Assembly: GCA_947095585.1 (NCBI GenBank)
Contig: OX352762.1
Coordinates: 119,752,930 to 119,816,929, forward strand
Length of the DNA stretch: 64,000 bases
Direction of reading: 5' to 3'
Origin: Nephrocerus scutellatus
Lineage: Eukaryota > Arthropoda > Insecta > Diptera > Pipunculidae
Of this stretch, positions 10,309 through 21,611 are shown one piece after another. A program made the translations under genes and the position numbers. Positions within the stretch are counted from its first letter, which is position 1. Each line of letters opens with the position of its first letter. The notes below the pieces were generated by a model. It made no database searches. It had not been told where the DNA came from and worked only from the letters and a program-made list of their open reading frames with translations.

Positions 10309-13300
10309 GTAAGTGAAGTTATTTAAAATATCTTCATCTGATGCTTTCTACTCGACTTAATTAAATAATAATTATTATAATTCTTACTTTTTTTGAAGAA
10401 ACAACAGCCAATCCAGGCAATTGCTAACATTGAAGGACAATCGGGAAAAGTCAAGGGTAATGTGACATTCAGTCAAAACGCCTGTGGTGAGAACGTGCAT
10501 GTGCGTGTGTATATCACTGGGTTGGCACATGGAAAACATGGATTCCATGTTCATGAGAAGGGTGATCTGACCAATGGATGTTTGAGCATGGGTGGCCATT
10601 ACAACCCCGATAAGGTACAGAAACATCAAATTTGAAGAATATTTCTTCTATGAAAACCCCAAACACAACATGAGTATATACGAGTACAGTTTATTTTTCG
10701 TCCCAGCATATTTGGTGGGGACATTAACTTTTAGTTATCATCGAAAAAAATTTCAATCATATTCAGTGCTGTTCGTTTGTTCTGTGTACTCATAAAATTG
10801 ACATATATGTCCAATAATGAGCACAATAATTTCGAAAATAATTTTTGAGTTCATTCTAAGAGAAAAATTGTTCTACAGTAAGGGTCTGTCTCCTATGTTG
10901 ACATCATTTATCGAGGATTTAAGAAAAAGCTTACTTTGGTGTACCCTGACCCATGTTAACGAAAATTGCTCTGTTAATGCTAACGGTAGAAACTTTGTTT
11001 AGGACTTTGTTTTTAGAAAAAATACTAGTCTTTGTAACTCCGTTTAAATAAAGATGATATCTTATTTGAGTCTAAAGATATCCAACTTATATGTCGGTTC
11101 CAGTTTTCTTGCACATGCTAATTTTTGACTTTGAGGTAAATTTTCTCCAGAAATTCATAATAATGCGTTTTACTATTTTTTCCCTATGAACGTAACAATA
11201 ATAAAACTAAAAATCATCAACAAATTTCCGAGAAACCCCATAGATTTTATGAGAATTGGGAAAACCGGCAGCAAGTGAAATTTTAAAAAAGGCTTTCTTT
11301 GTTTTAAGCTCCAAAGGCTATGAAAAATTATGATATTGTGAGGTTTTAGGTTATTTTTATTTTATGTGTGTACAACAACAGTTATAACAGGTGCTCGAAG
11401 TGTCCTCCCTGGTTTTGCATGCATGCTAGAGTCCGTTTTTAGATTTAACGGGAATCAGACGCTTAGCTATGTAATTCAATGTTTCCAGACATAAATTTCT
11501 AATGAACTGCATGGAGAAAATCTTAATCAATATCACCATACAACTGTACAAGAACTGCTTCTCGATAATTTGGAAAAGAGACTTGAGTTTTCTAACTGGT
11601 TGCTGGAGCGACACCGTTAACATGGTGTACCCTTGTACACCAAATTAAGCTTTTCCTTAAATCCCCGATAAGTTATGTCAACATTAGAGATAACCCTTTT
11701 TTTTCTTGGAATCATTTCCCAAATTTTATATGTTAGTATTAGTAATAAGCGTATTTATTTCGCAAAAGAAAGCAATTTATTGAAAACACTGCACAGCAAA
11801 TAAACGAGAAGCTGAGACCTAATTTTACAACTGAATAAGAGGTGGAATTATTGTGTTGACATTAAACAAAAAAATATCCTAACACGACATATAACAAAAA
11901 CAACAAAGAAAGAGAGAAGCCGGCCCATAAAAATTTAATTTTTTTTATTTAAATTCTCTAACCGGAGATACATGCACATATGTGCAAAGTTTGAGTAAAA
12001 TCGGGTTTATTTTGAAGGAATTTATATGGGAGCCCTCGAAATTTTTATACAAAGTGTTGTCATCCGACAACATAAGTTGAATAAAATCAGGTTTTAGAAA
12101 GGGGATTAAAAATATATCACAAGATTTGACGGCAACCACAAAAATACAAACACATCCGGATGCGAAGCTAATAAATAAAAAAGCTAATAAAAAAGAAACG
12201 GGATTATATACATATGTCTCAATATGTCTTATAAAATAATTAAAAATAAGCAAGCCAATTTTGTTAAATGAAACAAAGAGTTGGTATTGTGATGTTATCC
12301 GCCCTCTAGTTAGATACGTCACAGCAGCTAAATTCTTTAATAAAGGGACATTGATAAGGATAGGTGTGCGTGTGTTGGAAAGTTTTCTAACTCCCTGTTG
12401 TCACACTTTTTTTTTTTTATAATGTACACATGCAAATCCCTGCACCCTTATAATGCTTAGCACAGCGTGGGCGTTAGGAAATTTGCACTTTTAGTATGTT
12501 CTGTATAGCAAAATGTATAAACCTACTACAATAGTCAATCTTTCGATGTCTTACATAACATCATGCAACACTTATCGCCGTAATCGGGTTAAATAGTTTA
12601 GTGGGTTGCTAATATAAAACTTATTACGTTATAATTTTTATCTATTGATAAATTACATTGGAAATCAGACAACAAGGAGAGTATGAAGCACGACAATTCT
12701 ATCAAAGACACTGTCGTATAAGCCAATCGTATAAACAACGATCCCGAATGTTTCTACAATCGGCAGTTACCTTTTCAATTAAAGGCTTTACAAAAAACTA
12801 ACATAACTCTGTTACATATGTAAGTAGAACTGCATAGGTTAGCAGATCGAAAAACAGCGACAAAAAACAAGAAGAGATAAAATATGGACAGTTGTTAATA
12901 CTACAGGCGATTCCTTAAATAAAAGTGCATGTCGAGCATGAAGCGGTTTTTTTTAATGCGTGCTTAGTGCTTAGTCAATGCATAAATTCTGGCGTTCCCC
13001 AGAGCTCTATTCTTTACACGCCACTCTTTCGTATCGTCATTATTTTTCTCTTATTGTCTGCTACTGTAAATCCAATTCAATCTTTGGCTGACGACAGCCA
13101 AAGCTTGCAAGCCCAACTATCATCGGGCAATTCATTCCATAGAACTATAGTGCGGCTAAAAAAGGAATTTCTGAATTGGTTAGTACATCCGAAGATAGGC
13201 CTAATGGTAGACCCGTGTGCCCGAGGCACAGGTTTTACGGATGGATTCAAGAATGGGTGGGATGCATCTGGATATTTCTTTCGAACAGCGCTTGTGGAAA

Positions 13301-14987
13301 AGCGATAAAACAGCGACAAAAGCAGAAACATTCCTATGATGCTCAAGAGCTTCGATTGTTTTCGGGATATTTACGTCACCAATAAGTTTTATCGCGCGGT
13401 TCTGAATTCTGTCTAGTAGATGCAATGTGGTCGTTGGGGCACCTGCCCAGACAATACAGTTGAATTCAAGTTTAGAGCGAATATATGCCAGATTTGAAGG
13501 AGTGAATTTCACCTTGCACCGTTCTAGGAAACCTAAACATTTCGCAGCATTCTTGGAAATGGCAAATATGTGGTCGTTCCAACGAAGCTTATTGTTGACG
13601 CACATACCGAGAATTGCGACTTTTTCAGTTTCTTCAATGCAAGATCCATTCATGGATAAAGGTTGGGGGTTTAAATTACGCTTGGACGACAAATGACAGC
13701 ATTAAGTTTTGAAAGCATTAAATTCAATTCTATTATGTACTCCCCATCTTATTATGATGTCAAGGTCAGAATTTAACGTGCTTAGCCAAACTTTTAAGAG
13801 GGCAAGCTTCCTTACGGGTGTGCAAATTATAAAAAAAAAATACAATGAAGATGATATTAAGACAATGCTAATACGATTATTAAGATGCGGATTTGCGTCG
13901 TAAGTGTTTAGCAAACATCAATCTAAAGTCTCTCTGAAAAGTAGATTACCATCTACGAGTGTTACCGTGATGAAGTGCAAAAAACTAAGCTCGGTACACT
14001 TTAGTAAGAAAAGCTATCAGCTCGATCGAGCGAGTCGTTTATAAGACACGATAGCGGGGCAGATCTACGCTGGAAAGTTGATTTAAAGGTTAAGCGTTGC
14101 CAAACTGGATAAAATATCAGCTTGAAATCAGCACCGTAGTTATGGTGTATTAGTCTGTCGGATAAGAAGAAGAAGTAAAACAACAACTGATTAAAAAATA
14201 GGGTTTTAAAAAACTTTTATTTAACTTGACCCCTTTTTGTCTGTATTTTCGACCACTTTGAGGTCTTTTTTACCCACCTTCCACACGACCTAGAGAGCTG
14301 AAATTTTGTGAGCGCCTCAATGTCCATTTTGAAATCCCGCTTTTGACGCTTGTCGCGAGTGGGGTGTGGCGCGTGTGAAGCGTGGAAAAAAGGAAATTCT
14401 TTGAAATAGCTCCGACCTCAAAAACAGATATTTTGGCGATTATTACCCCATATCTAATAAACGACTGTGTGGCGTGTGTCGATGTATTTTGTTGTATTAA
14501 GTTTGTACCCGAAAAACGAAGTTTTCTGGCATTTACTTGTTTTTTATCTTTATACCATCTCTATCCATTTATCCGCGTCGTAGGCAACTTAGAACAGTGC
14601 TCCTTACTTCAACTTCCTTCTGATAAAAATCTAATCCCATCTTAATCTCTCTGTATCCTAATTATTTTATTTGAATGAAAAACAAAAAATTGAGAAAAGA
14701 AAGAAAAATTAAACTTATTTTCTCCTCCACAGATGGATCATGGTGCTCCCGAAGATGAAGTGAGACATGTTGGCGATTTGGGAAATGTATTTGCCGACGA
14801 ACAGGGTATCGTCGATACCACAATTAGTGATCATCTCATCACATTGACTGGCAAACGGACAATCCTTGGACGAGGTCTGGTCATTCATGAACTGGAAGAT
14901 GATTTGGGCAAAACTCCACATCCCGATTCAAAGAAGACCGGAAACGCTGGCGGCCGAGCTGGGTGTGGTGTCATCGGAGTAAAGTAA
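10246..14987 (+). CDS. Sod3: Extracellular Cu/Zn superoxide dismutase, short form
   Basis: Join of 10246-10308, 10399-10614 and 14733-14987 gives 177 aa. The enzyme turns superoxide into hydrogen peroxide and oxygen. Residues 1-20 are a hydrophobic signal peptide ([20 protein letters not shown]), so the product is secreted. All active-site residues are present: copper ligands H71, H73, H88 and H145; zinc ligands H88, H96, H105 and D108; the substrate-guiding R168 (GGRAGCG); and the C82-C171 disulfide pair. The [14 protein letters not shown] and HVGDLGN signatures are clear. NVT at 42-44 is a possible N-glycosylation site. Introns are phase 0 with GT-AG ends. The intact frame in a transposon-rich setting, plus the signal peptide, point to a live Sod3 orthologue rather than cytosolic Sod1. 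Confidence 0.95.
10399..10614 (+). CDS. Sod3: Sod3 exon 2 (first half of SOD domain)
   Basis: 72 codons, phase 0 on both sides. The acceptor is TTTTTTTGAAG and the donor is AAG followed by GTACAG at 10615. It encodes residues 22-93, with copper ligands H71 and H73 in GFHVHEKGD, the disulfide C82, and bridging H88 in GGHYNP. An extra cysteine (C50) is present in QNACGENV. Confidence 0.93.
11940..12175 (-). repeat. Dispersed repeat R3 piece
   Basis: Minus-strand match to the R3 blocks: TTCTCTAACCGGAGATACAT, TGTGCAAAGTTTGA, a GGGAGCCC block, ACAAAGTGTTGTC and GATGCGAAGCTAATAAA. The order is partly rearranged. Confidence 0.5.
12955..13105 (+). mobile_element. LINE-C RT fragment, plus strand
   Basis: Reads [15 protein letters not shown] and [13 protein letters not shown], which correspond to the GVPQGS..SPTLF and FADD motifs of the RT domain. 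The downstream part of the same protein follows at once on the opposite strand (13106-13930), so the element is internally inverted or two pieces are joined. Confidence 0.75.
13106..13930 (-). mobile_element. LINE-C RT thumb/C-terminal fragment, minus strand
   Basis: Minus-strand frames read [20 protein letters not shown], then [53 protein letters not shown] and VLWNELPDD. The longest open piece is 163 codons (13201-13692), but shifts on both sides break it. LNSxLDxIxxWGxxNRxxFN and the WNELP ending are typical of Jockey/CR1-group elements. Confidence 0.85.
14215..14400. repeat. R1s-type repeat unit
   Basis: Contains TTGAGGTCTTTTTTACCCAC, CTGAAATTTTGTGAG (about 14299) and TTTTGACGCTTGTCGCGAGT, as in the last unit of the 2450-3320 array. 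It is a single unit inside Sod3 intron 2. Confidence 0.75.
14733..14987 (+). CDS. Sod3: Sod3 exon 3 (second half of SOD domain, stop or donor)
   Basis: Starts after TCCTCCACAG. It encodes residues 94-177 with zinc ligands H96, H105 and D108, copper ligand H145 (VIHE), R168 and C171. Reading on gives GVIGVK and the stop TAA at 14985-14987. The same bases contain a 5' splice site: AA followed by GTAATT, with GT at 14984-14985. If used, the exon ends at 14983 in phase 2 and joins 19825 in frame, so the stop is removed. Confidence 0.93.
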   Translation: MDHGAPEDEVRHVGDLGNVFADEQGIVDTTISDHLITLTGKRTILGRGLVIHELEDDLGKTPHPDSKKTGNAGGRAGCGVIGVK

Positions 14988-15448
14988 TTTTGGAGAATTT
15001 TGCTTTCGTTTTCTCGTTTGATTTTTCTTATTTTCCTTTTTGTATTATTGTAACAAATGCATTTGTACTTTTAACAAAAAGGTGCTTCTTTTTTAACCAC
15101 TTTTTTTTTTAAATTTAAATGTGCTAAAAATGTATTTGTGTTTTTCTGTTGTGTGTGTGTGTTTTGTTATCTTATGTTCTGTGTCCAATAGTTTCAAGTA
15201 TAAAAACACGAATCGTCATCACAGTTTATAAGCCTTTTGCTTACTTTCATCGCACATTGAAATTATCTACGTAAATCGCTTTGCATTATATCACTTATTA
15301 TGCTTGCAGACTTTAAATAGTAAGTAGGTACATAGTCTTGGACCTTGTCAAGCCATATGAAGACTTACTCATTGAAAATGTAAATTAAAGTAGCTAAATT
15401 CCACTGAAACCTTATGTTAGGACGAGTAAAACTGCAGCCAGATATAGT

Positions 15449-15454
15449 AATAAA
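15449..15454 (+). terminator. Candidate poly(A) signal, Sod3 short form
   Basis: AATAAA, about 460 nt after the exon 3 stop. It is the first canonical signal downstream that I found; a variant signal nearer the stop cannot be excluded. Confidence 0.3.
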
Positions 15455-15608
15455 CGGGCCCCTAGTTTGTATTATTTAATTCAATCTCATTTGTCTTACA
15501 ACGAAAGAATTTCTTATTTTTTATTTAAAACTTTGAGAATCATCTAAAGAAAAGTTTGGGAATCACTGAAAGAAAAGTCTTAAAATTACTGGAAAGACTT
15601 ATTAAATT

Positions 15609-15950
15609 CTCTATGTTTACTTCGCGTCCGGCATGCTTCTGTCTATCGTTCGTTCTTTCGGTGGTGGAATTTTGTGATCAATTTTTAACCCACTTCCCAA
15701 AGTCCGATTTTAGTGACACTTTGCACATATGTGTATTTCCGGTGACAACACTTTCTTTTTAAATATGGTGTTGGTCAGTCCGCTGGGTCGAGGGGCTCCC
15801 ATACAATTTTTTTTTGTAATAATCATGCCATATAGCGGCATCACGCCATACTATAATTACTTTGTGTGCTGCTTTACAATTTGGGTTTGCTTTAATTTTT
15901 AACCATAGAGCACGCAGTGCTTCGCACATGTTTTTATTTTCCAGCATTTA
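15609..15950 (+). repeat. Dispersed repeat R3 (Sod3 intron 3)
   Basis: Carries ACTTCGCGTCCGGC, TTTTGTGATCAATTTTTAAC, CACTTCCCAAAGTCCGATTT, GGTGACAACACTTTCT and the CTGGGTCGAGGGGCTCCCAT block, then ATGCCATATAGCGGCATCA. The last is also found in the copy at 8672-9015. Confidence 0.7.
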
Positions 15951-16214
15951 TAGTGAAATTCCGTATTCAGTTTATCAGAGAATTTACATGAAAAATTTTA
16001 ATTTTTATGGGTTTTTGTTTTTTGTTTTTTTGAATCACTGAATTAGTCTACTGATGACAGTTCATCACAGCTGTAGAATCACAATAGTGCGTGCTTGCGT
16101 GTGTGGGTGATAGGGGCAATTAGTATATAGATTGTTCCGAATTGCGGAACTTATTAGACATGGTCCTATTCAGAGTCCTTATAACCGGTCTTGCACATTA
16201 TTCGACTATTTAAA

Positions 16215-16450
16215 AAGTTTGTGTGGCTTAACTGGTTAACGCATTGAACTAGTGAGCGGGAGGTTCGAAGTTGGAATCTCAGAAAAACACCAAGAATCTG
16301 TTTTTTACGATCTCATCTCTTGCAAATTTCTAACAAACATTCGAGAGTAATAGTTTGAAAGCCTTCACAATTCACCCTTCGGATATGGCTTTAAATTGTA
16401 GATCCCTTTCATTTGTGTGCAAAAATATAACACGCACAACAAGAATATTA
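16215..16450 (+). mobile_element. Old tRNA-headed SINE copy
   Basis: Head reads GTGGCTTAACTGGTTAACGC with a degraded B-box (GAGGTTCGAAGTTGG). It then has a diverged body ending in GTAGATCCCTTTCATTTGTG and CGCACAACAAGAATATTA. It is clearly related to the main SINE in the 3' half, but more decayed. Confidence 0.6.
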
Positions 16451-16763
16451 GAAATTCATCCGCAATACTTGTGATGCTTTAAATGCTGATCAGTTTACCC
16501 TACAGTACATCTTCGGACGCACTATTAACTAAAGATATTGTTGAAGTGAAAGTTTTTACTTTTTACTAAAATTTTCAAGCGTTACACTGTTATTACTCTA
16601 TTGTACACATTACTCTGTTGTACACATTTGTTACACTGGTATTACTCTGTTGTTCACTTTTGCCCTATTTTATGGCTCACTTTCTATAGCTATATTTTAT
16701 ATGTATATAACTACAAATATAACTATATATAAATATAAATACATATATTCCGACGTCCACAGC

Positions 16764-16950
16764 TTCTATGGAAATTCTGGGGTCTGGTCAATAGGGTCTG
16801 GAGTTTTGGGAACCAAGCCATTTCTCAAGCGATTCGTATGAAACTCGGAATGTAGGACTAATATGCGACTATAAGACTTGTTCCTATGGAAACTCTGGGA
16901 TCTGGCTAATAGAGTCTGGAATTTTTTGGAACTAAGCCACTTCTCATCGT
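16764..16950. repeat. Imperfect direct duplication
   Basis: A block of about 65 bp (CTATGGAAATTCTGGGGTCT... AAGCCATTTCTCA) near 16764 recurs near 16884 with scattered changes. It lies inside Sod3 intron 3; no function seen. Confidence 0.7.
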
Positions 16951-17489
16951 CATCTCATCTCATCTTTAATCGTAATATTGGCCACAACGTCAAAAAGGCT
17001 TCACTTCAACCGCGCGTAAAAGTTACACGCACTCTTTTTTTCCTTATGCGTACAGCGAAAGTGCATGACAAACTGATTGACATCGGCTCGAAGTCAGTTT
17101 TTTTGCAGGTACCTGAATTGAACCTTGAATGTAAAGCGAAAGGAGCTCAGAAAGAGGAAGAAAAGTTCTTAAAAATAATCAAAATAGAAACATAATGAAT
17201 TTGCAATATTAATCACAAATCGTTGATCGAAAATCTTATCTAATATATATTAATTGGCCCTGTTACTCACTCACTCACGCACGCACGCACGCACCTACCA
17301 TTGTGAATATAAAAAAAGTAATGAAATATTATCAGTGTACTAATACATGCAAAGATAATGGCAGCAACTATTTTAGTGTTTAAAAGATATAGCTAATGCC
17401 ATAACCCATAACAGATCTCTGTTAATAATAGTACCAAACAGTTTTATAAAGATCAGTTTCCATGGCATTTGGCGAAGTCTGGCATCAAT

Positions 17490-18280
17490 CTCTTTGATCG
17501 AAAATGAATGCCTATGTAATTGATAAGGCCCTGCTTGATTTTACTAGTAACTACCTTTCTGACCGTGCAATTCAGGTCGTATCAGGTCAGGACGATTTCA
17601 AATCCAATGATCACCGCATAAACACTGGTGTTCCCCAAGGGTCTGTTTTGTCTCCGACACTCTTTCTCATGAGCTCATGTCAGCTACTTTCAATCCAATT
17701 CATTCTTTCGCTGACGTCAGCACTCTTAGCTTTTCATATGATTTCACGCTTTCTGCACGCTCCTCTTCATTGCAAGTGGAACTTGAACAACAACGTATGT
17801 TAAGCAAGTTAAATTCCTACCTCCAAGGCATAACAAGGTGGGGACTACACAATTGAGTATAACGCTTCCAAAACCCAATGCTATCTTCTGTCGTCTAAGT
17901 GTAATTTAAATCCCAAACTATCCATGAATGGATCTTTCCTAAAACAGTGCAAGATGTACTCTCTGATCTGGCTACTATGTACAAGCCATATATTCGCTCT
18001 AAACTTGAATAGAACTGTATTGTCTGGACAGGTTCCCCTACGAGCACATTGCATCTAAGCATTCAGAACCGCGCGATAAAACTTATTAGTGACGTAAATA
18101 TCGCGAAAACAATAAAATCGCTTGAACATCATAGGAATGTTTCCTGGTTGCTACCCCTCACGATCATATTCGGGGCATTTTACGAGTAAACTTACTTAAA
18201 AGCACAGTTTGAGATCCACTGCATTCAATAACACAAAATCACTTCTACACGATGTCTGAAAGTATGCCCTCTTCTTCTTC
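17490..18280 (+). mobile_element. LINE-C fragment, RT region
   Basis: Reads MNAYVIDKALLDFTSNYLSD, INTGVPQGSVLSPTLF, and after shifts the [26 protein letters not shown] and LLVT-type motifs of the same protein as at 13106-13930. Stops and frameshifts throughout. Inserted in Sod3 intron 3, same strand as the gene. Confidence 0.85.
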
Positions 18281-19084
18281 GCGTTCCAATCGAATCAACT
18301 GTAATTTAAGTTGAATTACGTTTAGTGGTTTGTGTACTGGTTATTGTGATCAACCCAAGCATTGCGTACAGTGGAAAAAAAATCATCATGTCGCACTTTC
18401 GTAACGATCTTAATTGCACCCTCTACTAAACGCGCAAAAAGAAGTATAACTTAAAAAAAATACTAATTAAACATTTTGTTTGTTTCTTAATTTTTACTTT
18501 TAGTTGATAGAAAATGTAGTTAAGTGAGATTTTTTGTTGTTGCATTTTAACCCTACAATAACGTGCTGCAAGCAATACATTAATTTAGAAGTAACCCTAT
18601 TTATAATAAACAATGAAACCGTTGGTTTATCTAGGGGATTTTTATAGCATAAGTTTAGGTTCCGGTTTTTAGCATAGTTGTAGGCATTTTGTTGGTTGGT
18701 GTATATGATATAACATACGAGTATGATAATCTGTACTAATATTATAAACAAATAGTGTTAGTTATTGTGTAGGAGGTATAATCTGCGGAACTACTGGATC
18801 AATTTTAAAACTTCTTTCACCAATATTTAGAATGGACTTTCAGCGTAAACATAAGCTATACATTATCTCGTTTAAATAAAAACTCTTTTCGTGGCGACAA
18901 ATTTTGTAACTAAACAACTAAAGTCGACGAAAAAACGGTCGCGCATCATAATGACCGTGTGCTGTGTGCCGCACTGTTCGCTGCATTGCTTTCTGTGTTA
19001 TGTTTTGTACGAACATCGCGCCCATAGCGGCATTTTAATGACTGTGTTGTGTTGTGTGCTGCGGTGCTTTGTACGTACGTATAG

Positions 19085-19399
19085 TCTATACATAGTGGGT
19101 GCCGTGGCTCAGTGGATAAGAGCATGGACTTCTGAGCAGGGGGTTCGTGGTTCGAATCCCAGTAACACCAAAAGTTTTTTTCACGGTGTCCCACCTTTCG
19201 CGAACGGGTGACGAACGTTCCCAGAGTAATAACTAGTCACGGAATGCTTCTCAATTCGTCGTTCGGATCCGGCCTTAAATTGTAGGTCCCCTCCATTTGT
19301 GTGCAAAAATATACATGTTCAACACAAATGGTTGCGTAAAGCAAGGCCTTGGACCGCAATGGTCTGTCGCGCCGATTATTATTATTAGAATCTATATAT
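19085..19399 (+). mobile_element. tRNA-derived SINE, best-preserved copy
   Basis: Both Pol III boxes match the consensus: A-box TGGCTCAGTGG at 19105-19115 and B-box GGTTCGAATCC at 19149-19159. A body of about 210 bp follows, with the stem CCATTTGTGT (19293-19302) pairing with ACACAAATGG (19322-19331), then GGACCGCAATGGTC and an ATT tail near 19375-19388. TCTATACAT (19085) and TCTATATAT (19391) may be the target duplication. It lies in Sod3 intron 3. Confidence 0.9.
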
Positions 19400-19824
19400 A
19401 TATATATGTATAAATGTTTATATAAAAATGAATGTCTGTTGGTTTGTAATATGACATTAAAACTCAAAAACTAGACAGCCGATTGAGCAGAAACTTTCAC
19501 AGAATATGCATCATAACAAAATCTCGGTAACCACATAGTGCGAATACGATCGAGGTGGCGCTTTATTTAGGCTTAGGCAACAGTACACCACTCCCGTGGT
19601 AGTGATGGCAAGGTGGGATACTCTTTTGCTTCTCTGTGGACATTAAAAGTTCCGCACCTTGCTTTGCTTGCTTTTGTTACTTTAAAGATTTCATGACATC
19701 AAGTAATTTAAGTTTTATGTCTAATCGTTTTGTTTGTATTGGTTTTCAAACATCCCCTATCTATCCATCAAATCAATTTACTATGTAATATCAATTTTAA
19801 AACATTTTCCACCATTTTCTTCAG

Positions 19825-19939
19825 CAAGAATCTGGATGAGTTGCCGTGCGTTGGAGGAACTGGAACACAGAACTCTTTGCATACGAGTATGTCTTTGCTG
19901 ACATTAGCAGTTGCAGCCATGTTCCATCGTATAATTTAA
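19825..19939 (+). CDS. Sod3: Sod3 alternative last exon, hydrophobic tail
   Basis: The acceptor TTTTCTTCAG is followed by C AAG AAT. Joined to AA from 14982-14983, this gives AAC (Asn177) and keeps frame to TAA at 19937. The added 38 residues include NKNLDELPCVGGTGTQNS and end in a hydrophobic stretch, MSLLTLAVAAMF, followed by HRII. This makes a 214-aa form. Small residues (G190, N193, S194) before a hydrophobic end suggest a GPI-anchor signal or a tail anchor. Membrane-linked and soluble Sod3 splice forms have been reported in Drosophila. The exon lies 4.8 kb downstream, past three transposon pieces, so its use is inferred from phase, splice sites and tail. Confidence 0.7.
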
Positions 19940-20018
19940 TTTTATTTTTTTCCTAATAGAGTAAGTTAAGCAGAGAATAATCGAATACCTCATGTAAACT
20001 ATTTGTTCATATATCATA

Positions 20019-20046
20019 AATAAATAAGCAAATTAATGAATAAAAT
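20019..20046 (+). terminator. Candidate poly(A) signals, Sod3 long form
   Basis: AATAAA at 20019-20024 and further AATAA/AATAAA words to 20046, about 80-105 nt after the stop at 19939. The placement supports this being a genuine 3' end. Confidence 0.5.
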
Positions 20047-20790
20047 AATTTTCATTTGGAGAGGAGTTAATTCTTATTGAATACATTTGAATGCATATGA
20101 ATACATTTAATTCACGGATAGACAAAGGAGTAATTTTTTAATGCCAAGATAATCATTTTTGATTATTACTTCACTCACCCATGGTGGTAAATTATCGACA
20201 GTCACCCTTGCGACAATGAGTTAGGATAAAAATTATGTCTTACACCACGGCAATGGAAAGTGCCACAACAAAAACACTTGACATGGTCGTCAAGGACCGC
20301 GGCTGGTGCTCTTTCATACCATTCATGAATGCAGTTGTGTACGAGTACGACGTAATTGAATGAATGAATTACACACTTCACGACGACACGTGTAAAAATT
20401 CTCACAAGAGATATTTTGAAAAGACTTTAGTTGTGGGTAGATTTGAAGCAACTTAAAAAAAAAACAAAGCTCGAACTACTTATTTACAACACCCACCAAT
20501 CGATTGATTAACCCACAGATAAAATCAATTTTCTTTTTTGTCGCAATTTAGGTAAAGAACTTTGTGGCTTTACTGTGTTAGTTCGTTACTGATTCTTATC
20601 ATCAAGGACATTTGCGCCGCCTTGCAAAAGCACAAAATTGCGTGATTTTTCTTCATTTTATTTTCCTTTACTAGAGTTACATTCGGATTGTGACGAGTTT
20701 ATGAGGATAATGGTCACGAGTATTGTCGACGTAATTTGCAAGTCGCCCAACACTGATCCATGATGACCACCACAGTAACGGCTGAATGAT
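20047..20790. other. No gene recognised
   Basis: No exon or RNA gene seen. The boundary between single-copy DNA and transposon remnants is unclear here. Confidence 0.4.
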
Positions 20791-20799
20791 TTAAGAATG

Positions 20800-20950
20800 A
20801 TTTTTCATGGAATATACGCTCACGGTATAGAGCACCTTCAGAGCAGCTAGCCGACATCATTCCCAAATATAAATGTGACATAACAATAATCAAAGAAATG
20901 CTGTGTATGCAGAATGGTACACTAAAAAACTATAACTATTACATATGAAA
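20800..20950 (+). mobile_element. LINE-D endonuclease start fragment
   Basis: Reads WNIRSLYRAPSEQLADIIPK and YKCDITIIKEM, matching the AP-endonuclease start of RTE-type elements (WNVRSLYRAG....D....QE) and the copy at 40800-41640. Confidence 0.7.
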
Positions 20951-21429
20951 AAGGTATTCAATTAAAAAACAAATTAATTTTCCCGGAGTTGAAACCTCCA
21001 CTTTTTTGTATCAACCGAAAAACTATGCCTTCAAAAGTGACAACAAATTATGCCTTTAAATTTTCAGCTAAATTCACGTACGAAGTTACTTGCAGTTGTT
21101 TTGACGATTCAACTGTGTGCTTGGGTTGCAGGAATTTTGTCTGGTACGTTGGATCAGTCAACTGAGAACTCACTAAATATGCTGTGTAAAATCAACACAC
21201 CAATCAAGTGAGCTTGAACAGTACATCGGACTGCGAGGACCGCAGCAGGTGCGAAAGTTCTACCAAAGAGCCCGCGTTTTGACGCAATATACACCGCTTT
21301 GCACTGAAACGACAGAGAGGTAATCTGATCGCCTATCTCAAAGTAGAGCGATGGGGAGAGCACTTTGATAGCCACCTAACTGAAAGATTTGATAGTACAC
21401 CAATGGACCCCTATAGACGAAATAATAAC

Positions 21430-21605
21430 TGTGATAAGTTTTCACCCTTGGGCAAGCGTTGGAAAAGTATCTAGTGCTAAACTACACTTCACTACAGGTG
21501 GCCCGAAGTCGGAGATTGTGTAAAAAAGAGCAAAACAAAGAACATGGTCGTCTATGAACATAGAGATGTCTTGGATTAACGTGAACTAAGGGCATAATAA
21601 TTCAA
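21430..21605 (+). mobile_element. LINE-D fragment, NESKTKYM region
   Basis: A short stretch reads KSKTKNMVVYEHRDVLD, matching the region just after the RT domain in the copy at 7245-8346. The same GTCGTCTATGAACA word restarts at 22271, after about 650 bp of other sequence, so the copy is interrupted or partly duplicated. Confidence 0.55.
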
Positions 21606-21611
21606 CGTCCA

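Larger units (their letters stand above)
10615..14732 (+). other. Sod3 intron 2 (4.1 kb, transposon-filled)
   Basis: GT-AG intron ending in TTTTCTCCTCCACAG. It holds an R3 repeat piece on the minus strand (11940-12175), LINE-C pieces in two orientations (12955-13930), and an R1s-type repeat (14215-14400). About 10615-11930 has no feature that I recognise. Confidence 0.75.

Noticed and set aside
13201..13692. 163-codon open frame on the minus strand as a host gene inside the Sod3 intron
   Set aside because: Carries LINE-C RT-thumb motifs shared with 33949-34428 and 17490-18280.
19098..19170. tRNA gene (perfect A and B boxes, tRNA-like fold)
   Set aside because: It is the head of a dispersed SINE: the same head plus body occurs five more times, and the body continues directly after it.
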